Origin: Azonexus sp. R2A61 | Lineage (GTDB): Bacteria; Pseudomonadota; Gammaproteobacteria; Burkholderiales; Rhodocyclaceae | Assembly: GCF_021401135.1 (NCBI RefSeq) | Contig: NZ_JACBFO010000001.1 | Span: 744,001 to 808,000 of the forward strand | Reading direction: 5' to 3' | DNA: 64,000 bases | Shown: positions 55,569 to 64,000 of the stretch, piece after piece | Numbering within the stretch: the stretch's first letter is position 1 | Layout: every line of letters starts with the position of its first letter | Program-made: the position numbers and the translations under genes | Notes under the pieces: generated by a model | Told to the model about the DNA's origin: nothing | Seen by the model: the letters and a program-made list of their open reading frames with translations, nothing else | Database searches by the model: none

Positions 55569-56402
55569 ATGGCCGAAATCACCAATACCATCAAGCATGT
55601 CGCTTCGCCGCTCGCCCGCCAGACGCTGCAGGACGGCGCGCTGACCCTGCCGGTCGCCGGCGTTCGCCCGATCCGCATGCTGCCCTGGCTGCAGGTCGTC
55701 AAGATCGGCGGCCGCTCGATCATGGACCGCGGCGCCGAAGCGATCCTGCCGATCGTCGACGAAATCCGCAAACTGCTGCCCGAGCATCGCCTGCTGATCC
55801 TGACCGGCGCCGGCATCCGTGCCCGCCACCTCTACGGCGTCGGCCTCGACCTCGGTCTGCCGGTCGGTTCGCTGGCGCCGCTGGCGGCCAGCGAGGCCGG
55901 CCAGAACGGCCACATCCTGGCGTCGATGCTGGCGCCGGAAGGCGTCTCCTACGTCGAGCATCCGACCATCGCCAGCCAGCTGGCAATCCACCTGCAGGCG
56001 GCGCGTGCCGTGGTCGGCAGCGGCTTCCCGCCCTACCACCATCACGAATTCCCGACCTCGCGGATTCCGATGCACCGGGCCGATACCGGCGCCTTCCTGC
56101 TGGCCGACGCGCTGGGCGCCGCCGGGCTGACCATCGTCGAGGACGTCGATGGCGTTTACAGCACCGATCCGCAAGGCGCGGACGGCGCCCGCGCCGAGTT
56201 CCTGCCCGAGGTGAGCGCTGCCGAACTGGCCGCCGGCAACGGTACCCTGCCTTTCGACCGGGCGCTGCTCGACGTGATGGCCAACGCACGTCACCTGGAG
56301 CGGGTGCAGGTGGTCAACGGCCTGGTGCCGGGACGCCTGACCGCCGCCCTGCGCGGCGAGCATGTCGGCACGCTGATCCATACCGGCGCCGCCGCGCGCT
56401 GA
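55569..56402 (+). CDS. mosA: Molybdenum storage protein, alpha subunit
   Basis: 277 residues. [53 protein letters not shown] and the [14 protein letters not shown] histidine cluster that nucleates polymolybdate in the alpha subunit are all present. The C terminus [20 protein letters not shown] parallels MosB. It forms the hexameric cage with MosB. The presence of MoSto usually goes with a large Mo demand such as nitrogenase, which is not in this window. A bidirectional terminator follows. Confidence 0.95.
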   Translation: MAEITNTIKHVASPLARQTLQDGALTLPVAGVRPIRMLPWLQVVKIGGRSIMDRGAEAILPIVDEIRKLLPEHRLLILTGAGIRARHLYGVGLDLGLPVGSLAPLAASEAGQNGHILASMLAPEGVSYVEHPTIASQLAIHLQAARAVVGSGFPPYHHHEFPTSRIPMHRADTGAFLLADALGAAGLTIVEDVDGVYSTDPQGADGARAEFLPEVSAAELAAGNGTLPFDRALLDVMANARHLERVQVVNGLVPGRLTAALRGEHVGTLIHTGAAAR

Positions 56403-56420
56403 ACCGGAGGCGGCATTATT

Positions 56421-56444
56421 GCGGTCGACCGCGTGTCGACCGCA
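56421..56444. repeat. Dispersed palindrome pair at the mosA terminator
   Basis: GCGGTCGACCGC (56421-56432) followed by half-copy GTCGACCGCA (56435-56444), directly abutting the terminator A tract. Confidence 0.85.
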
Positions 56445-56446
56445 AA

Positions 56447-56470
56447 AAAGCCCGGCGCAAGCCGGGCTTT
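56447..56470. terminator. Bidirectional terminator between mosA and the cytochrome gene
   Basis: 10-bp stem AAAGCCCGGC/GCCGGGCTTT with loop GCAA. A tract before and T tract after serve both convergent transcripts. Confidence 0.9.
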
Positions 56471-56489
56471 GTCTTTGCCGGTGTCGGGT

Positions 56490-57434
56490 TTATTTGATGC
56501 CCTGGCCGAGCTTGACCCCATTCACCACGACGCCGTACAGATTGACGCCGTCGTTCTCGTGGTAGCGCTTGCGCGTTTCGTCGATGCTGCCGTTCACCAG
56601 TCGCGGGTCCTGCGGCCGTTCGTGCGAGTTGATGAAGGCGGCGACGTCCCAGGCTTCCTGATCGCTCAGGGTCTCGCCCTTGCCGAGCGGCATGTTGTGC
56701 TGGATGAAGCCGGCGGCGGTGTTGATGCGGTGCATGCCGGCACCCCAGTTGTAGGAATCCTTGCCCCACAGCGCCGGGAAGACCGAAGTCACGCCGACCT
56801 TCTGGCCTTCTCCGTCGGCGCCGTGGCAGATGGCGCACTGCTTGTCGTAGACAACCTTGCCGCGCGCGATGTCGTAGCCGCCCCTGGGCGGCGGCGGTTC
56901 GTCGAAGCCGCGGCCGGGCAGCGATTTGCCGACCGGTGCGCCGGTCGACAGCCAGTGGGAATAGACCGTCAGCGCGGTCAGGATCTCGCTGTCGGCAGCC
57001 GGCGGCTTGCCGTTCATGCTGAACTGGAAGCAGCCCTGCATGCGCTCGACAAAGGTGTTCACCTTGTTGTTTTTCTTGCGGTAAGCCGGGTACATCGGAT
57101 AAGCCGCCCACAGCGGCGCCGAATTGGCTTTGCGACCACGGTCGATGTGGCAGTTCACGCAGTTCATTTCGTTGCCGACGTAATCGGGCGCCAGCGCCTT
57201 GGTGTTCATGAACAGGTCCTGGCCGCGGCGTACCAGATCGCCGAACGCATTGTTCGGGATGTCACGCTCTTCGGGGGGCTGGAAATACGGCTGGCCTTTC
57301 GTCCTGGCCGGTGCGCCGGGCAACTGGCTCTGGTCGTCGAAGCGCGACGGGTCGGCGCCGGCGGCGCCCAGGCTGATGCCGGCAAGCAGCAGCGGGAGGA
57401 GGCGGGTCAGGGTCGGGGTGAGATGGCTTTGCAT
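56490..57434 (-). CDS. Diheme cytochrome c, TsdA (thiosulfate dehydrogenase)-like
   Basis: 314 residues with a signal peptide. Two haem sites are visible: CVNCH in NEMNCVNCHIDRGR and CAICH in YDKQCAICHGADG. The segment MQGCFQFSMNGKPP matches the region of TsdA that supplies a cysteine ligand to the active-site haem, and NMPLGKGETLSDQEAWDVAA the C-terminal domain. TsdA oxidises thiosulfate to tetrathionate (or the reverse) in the periplasm. The TsdB-like gene precedes it, as in tsdBA operons. A generic diheme cytochrome remains possible. Confidence 0.75.
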   Translation of the reverse strand: MQSHLTPTLTRLLPLLLAGISLGAAGADPSRFDDQSQLPGAPARTKGQPYFQPPEERDIPNNAFGDLVRRGQDLFMNTKALAPDYVGNEMNCVNCHIDRGRKANSAPLWAAYPMYPAYRKKNNKVNTFVERMQGCFQFSMNGKPPAADSEILTALTVYSHWLSTGAPVGKSLPGRGFDEPPPPRGGYDIARGKVVYDKQCAICHGADGEGQKVGVTSVFPALWGKDSYNWGAGMHRINTAAGFIQHNMPLGKGETLSDQEAWDVAAFINSHERPQDPRLVNGSIDETRKRYHENDGVNLYGVVVNGVKLGQGIK

Positions 57435-57470
57435 CGGGGAATCCTCTGGATTTTGGCGTTTTTCGACGGT

Positions 57471-58211
57471 TTACCGCAGGCGGTGCTGGCTTTCGTCGAA
57501 AGCCTCCGGAGATTCGCCCAGGCCGGCGAAATAGGCGGCGACCGCCTTGATTTCGGCCTCGCTCAGATCGGCCGCGATGTGCTGCATCAGGCCGTTCGGG
57601 TCGTTGCGCCGGGTCGGCGGCACGGCGGCGACCGCCTTCGTCTTCTTCGTCGCCGGTACGGCCCTGGTGCCTCGCCAGGCCTGCAGTTGCGCTTCGATGT
57701 ACTCGGCTCCCTGGCCGGCCAGCGGCGGAAAGGCGCTACCGACGCCGACCCCGGACGGGCCGTGGCAGAGCGTGCATTCCGGGATATTGCGTTCCCAGGC
57801 GCCGCGCAGTGCCAGCCAGGCGCCGCTGCCCGGCTGCGGTCGCTCACCCGCTGCTGCCGGCTTGACGTTGACCTTGGGGCGCGCGGCATAGGCTTTGGCC
57901 ACGGCGGCGATTTCCTCGTCGCTCAGCGACTGGGCGATCGGCTGCATCACCGGGTTTTCCCGGCGGCCGGCGCGAAAGTCGGCCAGTTGCTTGGCGATGT
58001 AGGCTTCGGGCAATCCGGCCAGGCGCGGAAAGCCGGCAGCGGCCATGCCCTTGCCGTCGGCGCCGTGGCAGGTGATGCAAGGCAGTGCCGCCGGGTTGGC
58101 GCCGCCTTTCTGCATCAGGGTCTCGCCGTCGTTGGCGTGGACGTACAGTGGGACGAGCAACAGGATCGAGGCGAACCGGGCCGCGATCCCCTTCGGGGTC
58201 GGGTATCTCAT
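57471..58211 (-). CDS. Diheme cytochrome c4-type protein, TsdB-like
   Basis: 246 residues. Signal peptide, then two repeated class I cytochrome domains with CITCHGADGKG and CTLCHGPSGVG; each is followed by FPRLAGLPEAYIAKQL or FPPLAGQGAEYIEAQL, the c4 pattern. It is the likely electron acceptor of the TsdA-like protein encoded 36 nt downstream. An Ala/Lys/Thr-rich linker interrupts the second domain. Confidence 0.85.
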   Translation of the reverse strand: MRYPTPKGIAARFASILLLVPLYVHANDGETLMQKGGANPAALPCITCHGADGKGMAAAGFPRLAGLPEAYIAKQLADFRAGRRENPVMQPIAQSLSDEEIAAVAKAYAARPKVNVKPAAAGERPQPGSGAWLALRGAWERNIPECTLCHGPSGVGVGSAFPPLAGQGAEYIEAQLQAWRGTRAVPATKKTKAVAAVPPTRRNDPNGLMQHIAADLSEAEIKAVAAYFAGLGESPEAFDESQHRLR

Positions 58212-58402
58212 CGGACTACTCCGTTGTGCCGGCATGCCCGGTCGGCCTTGCGGTCGACGGTCGGGAAGCGGCTTTTTTTATCGGTTGGGGTCGGGGGCGA
58301 AAGTCGCCGGGGCATCAGGCCGCCGGGCCATGCACGTACCGGTGACTGTCGGTACAGTCTAGGAAAGCCGTTCGGCGGCGGCTATTCCCGCTTCGGGCTA
58401 AG

Positions 58403-58426
58403 GCGCTAATCGGTTTTGATTAGCGC
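58403..58426. promoter_or_regulatory. Inverted repeat upstream of tsdB-like gene
   Basis: 9-bp perfect arms GCGCTAATC/GATTAGCGC around GGTTTT, about 200 bp upstream of the cytochrome operon and 80 bp past the Pal-like gene. It may be an operator or a second terminator hairpin; no T tract follows. Confidence 0.35.
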
Positions 58427-58429
58427 GGG

Positions 58430-58442
58430 GCGGTCGACCGCA
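58430..58442. repeat. Dispersed palindrome beside the Pal-like gene terminator
   Basis: GCGGTCGACCGCA in the intergenic region, 18 bp from the terminator of the Pal-like gene. Confidence 0.85.
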
Positions 58443-58460
58443 GCCGGCGGCGCCGCCAAA

Positions 58461-58486
58461 AGAAAAGCCCCGCCGGGGCGGGGCCT
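58461..58486 (-). terminator. Terminator of the Pal-like gene
   Basis: 8-bp stem GCCCCGCC/GGCGGGGC followed on the minus strand by TTTTCTTTT, 22 nt past the stop codon. Confidence 0.85.
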
Positions 58487-58507
58487 TGTCGCGCGCCGGT
58501 GGCCGGC

Positions 58508-59089
58508 TTATTTCTCGCGTTCGTAGATCACGTCGGCGCGGCGGTTTTCGGCCCAGGCCTCGTCATTGTGGCCGAGCAGCTTGGGCTTGGCCTTGCCGAA
58601 GGTCTTGACGGTGACCTGCTTGCCGTCGGCGCCGTGACCGACCAGCGTGGCCCGCACGCTTTGCGCACGACGCAGGCCGAGGCGCTGGTTGTAGTCGGCG
58701 CTGCCGCGTTCGTCGGCGTGGCCTTCGATGCGCACGCGGGCTTCCGGATGCTTGGCCAGATAGCGGGCATGGGCCTGCAGGATCGGGGCGTAGTCGGACT
58801 TGAGGTCGGATTTGTCGAGATCGAAGTAAACGCTGCGCTGGGTGCGCAGGCCTTCCTCGTCCATGCGGATCGGGGTTTCCTCGACCGGCTTGGCGGCAGC
58901 CACCGCCGTCGTCTGCGGTCCCTGCAGTTCCGGCGGCACCGGCTGGCCGAGCAGGCCGGGGTGAACCTTCAGCGCACCGCTCTGGCTGACGTGCTTGCTG
59001 GGCGGAATCTCGCCGCGGGTGCTGCAGGCGCCGAGGGCGGCAGCCAGCAGCAGGGACAGGGTGACGGAGCGGATGAGCGAGGCGCGCAT
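58508..59089 (-). CDS. OmpA-family lipoprotein, Pal-like
   Basis: 193 residues. Lipobox ALGAC, a Pro-rich linker (PVPPELQGPQ), then an OmpA/Pal peptidoglycan-binding domain (SVYFDLDKSDLKSDY, RIEGHADERGSADYNQRLG, ENRRADVIYE). It is probably anchored in the outer membrane and bound to diaminopimelate of peptidoglycan. It is not in a tol-pal operon, so it is a Pal paralogue rather than Pal itself. It is divergent from hemA. Confidence 0.88.
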   Translation of the reverse strand: MRASLIRSVTLSLLLAAALGACSTRGEIPPSKHVSQSGALKVHPGLLGQPVPPELQGPQTTAVAAAKPVEETPIRMDEEGLRTQRSVYFDLDKSDLKSDYAPILQAHARYLAKHPEARVRIEGHADERGSADYNQRLGLRRAQSVRATLVGHGADGKQVTVKTFGKAKPKLLGHNDEAWAENRRADVIYEREK

Positions 59090-59228
59090 GGCGAAGCGGT
59101 TCGGCAGGGAAAGTGCGCATGATAGCGACTTGGCGGGTTTCCGGCCAGCGGCGACGCGTCGGCTCGGGCAGGGCGGCCGGGGGCGAATGTTATAATCGGC
59201 GCCCCTTGTCCTGCCTGTCTGCTTTCCG

Positions 59229-60479
59229 GTGATCTTTTCGCTCGGCATCAACCATCATTCGGCCCCGCTCGCCATCCGCGAACGCGTGGCGTTCGGTGCC
59301 GACCGCCTGCAGCACGCGCTGGGCGAACTGGCCCAGGGGCAGGGGGTGCGCGAGGTGGCGATCCTCTCGACCTGCAACCGGACGGAAATCTATTGTTCCG
59401 CCGAATCGCCGCAGCAGGTCGTGGACTGGCTGAGCGCCTATCACCAGGTCGCGCAGGCCGATCTGGCGCCTTACCTGTACGTGCATGATCAGCCCGATGC
59501 GATCCGCCATGCTTTCCGGGTGGCCTGCGGGCTCGATTCGATGGTCATCGGTGAGCCGCAGATCCTCGGACAGGTCAAGGACGCCGTGCGTGCCGCCGAA
59601 ACGGCCGGCACGCTGGGCACGCAATTGCACAAGCTGTTCCAGCGCGCCTTCTCGGTGGCCAAGGAAGTGCGGTCGACGACGGCGATCGGCGCCAACATCG
59701 TGTCGATGGCGGCGGCCGGCGTGCATCTGGCCGAGCGCATCTTCGAGTCGGTGGCCGGCCAGCGCATCCTGTTCATCGGCGCCGGCGAGATGATCGAACT
59801 GTGCGCCGCGCATTTCTGCGCCGAGAAGCCGAAGGCGGTGACCGTCGCCAACCGTACCGTCGAACGCGGCCGGACGCTGGCCGAGCGTTACGGCGGCACG
59901 GCGATCCGCCTGGACGAACTGCCGGACCATCTGGCCCAGCACGACATCGTCGTTTCCTGCACCGCCAGCCCGCTGCCGATCATCGGCCTGGGCATGGTCG
60001 AACGGGCGGTCAAGGCACGCCGCCACCGGCCGATGTTCATCGTCGATCTGGCGGTGCCGCGCGACGTCGAGCAGGAAGTCGGCGAACTCGACGACGTCTT
60101 TCTCTACACCGTCGACGACCTCGCGCAGATCGTCGAGAGCGGCCTGGAATCGCGCCAGGCGGCGGTCGTCGAAGCCGAGGGCATCATCGGCCAGCGGGTC
60201 CAGGAATTCCTCGGCTGGCTGCAGTCGCGCGATACCGTGCCGGTGATCCGTTCGCTGCGCGATTCGGTCGAGCGCATGCGCCGGCACGAACTCGAACATG
60301 CCCAGAAACTGCTGGCCAAGGGCGAGTCGCCGGAAAAGGTGCTGGAACTGTTGTCGCAGCGTCTGAGCAACAAGCTGCTGCACGCGCCGACCAGCACGCT
60401 GAATGCTGCCGAAGGCGAGGATCGCAACGCGCTGCAGGCGGCGGCCAGCCGTCTGTTCCACCTGCATCCCGGCGATTGA
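59229..60479 (+). CDS. hemA: Glutamyl-tRNA reductase
   Basis: First committed step of C5 tetrapyrrole synthesis. 416 residues starting at [23 protein letters not shown], catalytic cysteine in [22 protein letters not shown], the NADPH fold [13 protein letters not shown] and the dimerisation helix at the C terminus. The hemA then prfA-prmC order is widespread; here a diguanylate cyclase gene on the opposite strand interrupts it. Confidence 0.96.
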   Translation: MIFSLGINHHSAPLAIRERVAFGADRLQHALGELAQGQGVREVAILSTCNRTEIYCSAESPQQVVDWLSAYHQVAQADLAPYLYVHDQPDAIRHAFRVACGLDSMVIGEPQILGQVKDAVRAAETAGTLGTQLHKLFQRAFSVAKEVRSTTAIGANIVSMAAAGVHLAERIFESVAGQRILFIGAGEMIELCAAHFCAEKPKAVTVANRTVERGRTLAERYGGTAIRLDELPDHLAQHDIVVSCTASPLPIIGLGMVERAVKARRHRPMFIVDLAVPRDVEQEVGELDDVFLYTVDDLAQIVESGLESRQAAVVEAEGIIGQRVQEFLGWLQSRDTVPVIRSLRDSVERMRRHELEHAQKLLAKGESPEKVLELLSQRLSNKLLHAPTSTLNAAEGEDRNALQAAASRLFHLHPGD

Positions 60480-60512
60480 TCCGGCCGGCGGCCGGGTTCG
60501 CCGGCCGCCGTT

Positions 60513-62141
60513 TCAGGACGGCGTGTCCTGGCGCGCCAGTTCGCGGGCCGAGACGAGACAGTTGCGGCCGCTGCGCTTGGCGGCCAGCAATGCCTTGTCG
60601 GCGGCTTCGATCAGCGTGTCGCCGCTCAGGTAATCGGGCAGACCGGCGACGCCGCAGCTGAAGGTGGCGCGCAGTGCGCCGCGTGCGTGGGCTTGCGGCA
60701 GGCGGGCGAAATCCTCGCGGATGCGGTCGATCAAGGCCATCGCCCGGCTCGGTTCGACGCCCGGCAGGACGACGATGAATTCCTCGCCGCCGTAACGGCC
60801 GATCAGGTCGCTGGCGCGCAGCCGGCCGCGCAGCAGCCAGGCCAGGCTGCGGATCACCTGGTCGCCGACCGGGTGGCCGTAGCTGTCGTTGATCGACTTG
60901 AAGCGGTCGATGTCGATCATCGCCACGGTCAGGTGGCCGGCCGGCAGCGCGCGGCGCAGCAGTTGTTCGAGTTGTTCCTTGGAGGCCGAATGGTTGAGCA
61001 GGCCGGTCAGGCTGTCGTGGCGGCCGGAGCGCAGCATGTCGCGGTGGCGCTCGACCTTGGTCTTGACCACCGAGGCCAGGATGATCGGATTGGTCGGCTT
61101 GGTCAGGAACTGGTCGCCGCCCAGGCGCAGCGCTTCGACCTGCAGCGCGATGTCGGTCTCGCCGGACAGGTAGATGACCGGCGTGGACTTGAATTCCGGA
61201 ATCTGGCGCAGCGCACGGGTGACTTCGACGCCGGTGCAGAACGGCATGTACATGTCCATCAGGATGGCGTGCGGCCGGTAATCGCTGGCCGCATCGAGCA
61301 GTTCGCGCGGGTCGTTGATCGCCCGGCTGTCGATGTTGTGCAGCGCCAGCGCCTTGCGGATGTGGGCGACGGCGGTCGGTGAATCCTCGACGATCAATAC
61401 CCGGCAGATTTCCTGTTCGCGGGCTTCGATCAGGTCGAGGATGCGCGACAGGATGTCGCTGATGCGTACGCCGGCCGGTACGCAGACGTTGGCGCCGGCC
61501 CGCTGCAGGCCGATCACGGTTTCCAGCGACGAGGGCACCGACAGGCAGTAGAAATAGCTGCCGATATAGCGGTTGCGCAGACGCTGGATGTCGGCGATGG
61601 CCTGTTGCGACCAGACGCTGTCCTCGCGGTCGGGGACGAAGATCACCGCCAGCGGCGCTTCGCCGTCCGGCGGTTCGTCGCGCCAACGGCAGTCGGCCAC
61701 GGTGAAACCGAAGAAATCCAGTTGCTCGCGCAGGGCTGCGGTCCACGGGTGTCCGTTGCGGGAAACGATCAGGATGCCGCGCTGGCAGGCCCAGGCGTCC
61801 TGGTCGCCGGATTCGTCGTGGCGCTTGCTGGCGATGGCCGGCGTCTCGTGGCGGTAGAGCACGGTCAGCAGCGTGTCGAGCTGTTGCGAAATCTGCGCGG
61901 CCAGCGTTTCGCCGACCGGGTGGGCGTCGCGTTCGCCGAACAGCGTCAGCGCCCGGTTTTCCAGCTCCTGGCAGGCGGCCGCCAGGCCCGGCAGGTTATG
62001 CTGGTCCAGCCGCTCGGTCAGGCCGTTCAGCGACAGCGTGAACTCGATGAAATGATCGAAGTTGCCGCTGTTCAGATAGGCCTGCCAACGACGGTCGAGC
62101 GTCTTGGCGAGAGCGATGAGGACGTGGGGAAGGGAGCGCAT
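60513..62141 (-). CDS. Response regulator with GGDEF domain
   Basis: 542 residues. An N-terminal helical region (1-95) is followed by a receiver-like domain without clear acidic pocket (120-240), then a full REC domain ([16 protein letters not shown], phosphoacceptor Asp in [16 protein letters not shown]). The C-terminal diguanylate cyclase has GGEEF and an upstream RASD inhibitory site. This double-receiver plus GGDEF plan resembles PleD-type regulators. It lies on the opposite strand between hemA and prfA. ATG 62141 ([11 protein letters not shown]) is the chosen start. Confidence 0.88.
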   Translation of the reverse strand: MRSLPHVLIALAKTLDRRWQAYLNSGNFDHFIEFTLSLNGLTERLDQHNLPGLAAACQELENRALTLFGERDAHPVGETLAAQISQQLDTLLTVLYRHETPAIASKRHDESGDQDAWACQRGILIVSRNGHPWTAALREQLDFFGFTVADCRWRDEPPDGEAPLAVIFVPDREDSVWSQQAIADIQRLRNRYIGSYFYCLSVPSSLETVIGLQRAGANVCVPAGVRISDILSRILDLIEAREQEICRVLIVEDSPTAVAHIRKALALHNIDSRAINDPRELLDAASDYRPHAILMDMYMPFCTGVEVTRALRQIPEFKSTPVIYLSGETDIALQVEALRLGGDQFLTKPTNPIILASVVKTKVERHRDMLRSGRHDSLTGLLNHSASKEQLEQLLRRALPAGHLTVAMIDIDRFKSINDSYGHPVGDQVIRSLAWLLRGRLRASDLIGRYGGEEFIVVLPGVEPSRAMALIDRIREDFARLPQAHARGALRATFSCGVAGLPDYLSGDTLIEAADKALLAAKRSGRNCLVSARELARQDTPS

Positions 62142-62267
62142 GCCGGGTCGGGAGCAAAAAGGGATTATCCCGTTCGCTTCCGGGCTTGGCAATCGCAGCG
62201 GACGAAAGGCATGCATTGTCGGTTAACATATGGCCCCTTTGCGCCCTTCCCGCCTGCCGGCCGCTGC

Positions 62268-63350
62268 ATGAAGCCCTCCATTCGCCAGAAACTCGATCTG
62301 CTGGTCGACCGCCTCGATGAAATCGACCGCATGCTGTCGTCGCCCGACGCGGCCGGCGACATGGCGCAGTTCACTCGGCTGTCGCGCGAGCGCGCCGAGG
62401 TCGAGCCGGTGGTTGTGCAGTACACCGCCTTCCGCCAGGCTGAGAACGACATCGTCGAAGCCGAGGCGATGCTGGCCGATCCCGACATGCGCGAATTCGC
62501 CGAGGAGGAGATGGCGGTTGCCCGCGGCAAGCTGCCGGCGCTCGAGGTCGAGCTGCAGAAGCTGCTGCTGCCCCGGGACCCCAACGACGAGCGCAACGTC
62601 ATCCTGGAAATCCGTGCCGGTACCGGCGGCGACGAGTCGGCGCTGTTTGCCGGCGACCTGTTCCGCATGTACTCGCGTTACGCCGAGCGCCAGCGCTGGC
62701 CGGTCGAAGTGCTGTCGGCCAGCGAATCCGATCTCGGCGGCTACAAGGAAGTGATCTGCCGCATCGCCGGCAACGGCGCCTATTCGCGGCTCAAGTTCGA
62801 ATCCGGCGGCCACCGTGTGCAGCGCGTGCCGGAAACCGAAACCCAGGGGCGTATCCATACCTCGGCCTGCACCGTCGCGGTGATGCCGGAAGCCGACGAG
62901 GTCGAGGATGTCGACCTCAACCCGGCCGACCTGCGCATCGACACCTTCCGCGCCTCGGGTGCCGGTGGTCAGCACATCAACAAGACCGATTCGGCGGTGC
63001 GCATCACCCACCTGCCGACCGGCATCGTCGCCGAATGTCAGGACGGCCGCTCGCAGCACGCCAACAAGGCGTCGGCGATGCGCGTGCTGGCGGCACGGAT
63101 CAAGGACGTGCAGGTGCGCGCCCAGCAAAGCCACATCGCCAGCACGCGCAAGAGCCTGATCGGTTCCGGCGACCGCTCCGAGCGCATCCGCACCTACAAC
63201 TTCCCGCAGTGCCGGGTCACCGATCACCGCATCAACCTGACGCTGTACAAGATCGCCGCGATCATGGAAGGCGACATGGACGAAGTGCTCGACGCGCTGG
63301 CCGCCGAACACCAGGCCGACCTGCTGGCCGAACTGGCCGAGCAGCAATGA
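62268..63350 (+). CDS. prfA: Peptide chain release factor 1
   Basis: 360 residues with GGQ in [15 protein letters not shown] (peptidyl-tRNA hydrolysis) and the stop-codon-reading P-x-T as PET in [15 protein letters not shown]. It reads UAA and UAG. The stop overlaps the prmC start as ATGA, coupling the factor to its own methylase. Confidence 0.97.
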   Translation: MKPSIRQKLDLLVDRLDEIDRMLSSPDAAGDMAQFTRLSRERAEVEPVVVQYTAFRQAENDIVEAEAMLADPDMREFAEEEMAVARGKLPALEVELQKLLLPRDPNDERNVILEIRAGTGGDESALFAGDLFRMYSRYAERQRWPVEVLSASESDLGGYKEVICRIAGNGAYSRLKFESGGHRVQRVPETETQGRIHTSACTVAVMPEADEVEDVDLNPADLRIDTFRASGAGGQHINKTDSAVRITHLPTGIVAECQDGRSQHANKASAMRVLAARIKDVQVRAQQSHIASTRKSLIGSGDRSERIRTYNFPQCRVTDHRINLTLYKIAAIMEGDMDEVLDALAAEHQADLLAELAEQQ

Positions 63351-64000
63351 CGCTGGGCGAGGCGCTGGCCGCCGCGCGCGGCCGCATCGACCGGCTCGAC
63401 GCCCGCTTGCTGCTGCAAACCGTCAGCGGCTGCACGCATGCGGATTTGCTGGCGCGGCCCGAAACGCCGCTGCTCGGGCCGGCCGCCGAGCAGTTTCTGG
63501 CCTGGGTCGACCGTCGTGCCGGCGGCGAACCGCTGGCCTATCTGGTCGGCGAGGCCGAGTTTCGCGGCCGGGTCTTCCAGGTATCGCCCGACGTGCTGAT
63601 TCCGCGGCCGGAAACCGAAATCCTGATCGATCTTGCGGTCGACCGCAGCAAAACGCTAAAAAATCCGCGACTGCTCGATCTCGGCACCGGTTCCGGCATC
63701 GTCGCCATTTCGCTGGCGCTGGAATGTCCGGCGGCCGAGCTTGTTGCGGTCGACCTGTCGCCGGCGGCAATTTCCGTCGCCCGCAACAATGCCGGGCGGC
63801 TGGGCGCGCGCGTCGGCTTCGTTGAGAGCGACTGGTTCTCGGCGCTGGCCGGGCAAAAATTCGACCTGATCGTTTCGAACCCGCCTTACGTCGCCGACGG
63901 CGATCCGCACCTGGCGCTGAACGGCCTGCCCTTCGAGCCGCAGATGGCGCTGACCGACGGCGAGCCGGGCGGCAACGGGCTGGCCTGCATCCGCCGTATC
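63347..64000 (+). CDS. prmC: Release factor glutamine methyltransferase, truncated by window end
   Basis: 218 codons are present; the 3' part is outside the window. PrmC methylates the GGQ glutamine of RF1 and RF2. An N-terminal helical domain precedes the SAM domain with [26 protein letters not shown] and the catalytic [12 protein letters not shown] palindrome copy is read as LAVDRSKT in the linker just before the SAM motif. Confidence 0.95.
   Translation, partial: MTLGEALAAARGRIDRLDARLLLQTVSGCTHADLLARPETPLLGPAAEQFLAWVDRRAGGEPLAYLVGEAEFRGRVFQVSPDVLIPRPETEILIDLAVDRSKTLKNPRLLDLGTGSGIVAISLALECPAAELVAVDLSPAAISVARNNAGRLGARVGFVESDWFSALAGQKFDLIVSNPPYVADGDPHLALNGLPFEPQMALTDGEPGGNGLACIRRI
63634..63647. 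repeat. Dispersed palindrome, full 14-bp copy
   Basis: TGCGGTCGACCGCA in prmC, followed by GCAAAA and an A tract exactly as in the copy at 4527. A degenerate copy, TGCGGTCGACC, lies about 110 bp downstream. Confidence 0.85.

Overview
The window is a G+C-rich chromosome segment of a betaproteobacterium, most likely a Rhodocyclales-type organism (Azospira/Dechloromonas/Azonexus-like). This rests on the dense operons thiL-nusB-ribH-ribBA, ispE-lolB-TPR, rsmD-coaD-fdx, ftsY-ftsE-ftsX, coaE-zapD-yacG and hemA / prfA-prmC, plus many ATGA or TTGA stop/start overlaps. The genus is inference. Most of the window is housekeeping: riboflavin and thiamine synthesis, translation (pth, rplY, prfA, prmC, tRNA-Gln), PRPP, isoprenoid and CoA synthesis, DNA repair (mutM), cell division and envelope maintenance.

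Layout. 1-6.4 kb: pgpA start, thiL, nusB, ribH, ribBA, a membrane-anchored spermidine synthase homologue and a PAS-GGDEF-EAL protein. 6.44-17.73 kb: an 11.3 kb integrative element bounded by a 16-bp direct repeat that is the last codons of ychF. It carries a tyrosine integrase, an AlpA-like protein, a possible HUH replication protein, a WYL regulator divergent from a metallo-beta-lactamase/beta-CASP nuclease and a PcfJ-like protein, a CoiA-like protein, an ArdC antirestriction protein, an XRE regulator and two PD-(D/E)XK-type proteins. 17.7-31.4 kb: ychF, pth, rplY, prs, tRNA-Gln, ispE, lolB, a TPR protein, mutM, a dynamin-like GTPase, ferredoxin, coaD, rsmD and an M16 peptidase pair. 31.5-46 kb: ftsYEX with a Tat-exported flavoprotein, an anion permease, a DUF1343 (NamZ-like) protein, trpB2, a SPOR protein, coaE-zapD-yacG, a Nudix-ThiE fusion, an AAA ATPase and mltA.

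45.7-64 kb: an ammonium transporter behind a sigma-54 promoter with NtrC-like boxes; an A+T-rich two-gene cargo (cytosolic protein plus four-helix membrane protein) with its own operator-like repeats; DUF1501 and DUF1800 exported proteins with a TonB-dependent receptor (frameshifted near its end); mosB-mosA for the molybdenum storage protein, transcribed away from the receptor; a TsdB/TsdA-like diheme cytochrome pair; a Pal-like lipoprotein; hemA; a REC-GGDEF protein; prfA and prmC.

Three signals stand out. First, a 12-14 bp perfect palindrome (core GCGGTCGACCGC) occurs nine times in the core chromosome and not at all in the island, both inside genes (often read as AVDR) and beside terminators. 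Second, the island uses the 3' end of a protein gene, ychF, as its attachment site and separates ychF from a signalling gene it used to abut. Third, there are candidate defence-type modules: the WYL/MBL/PcfJ cassette and the XRE/PD-(D/E)XK cluster in the island, and the A+T-rich pair at 47.4-49.0 kb.
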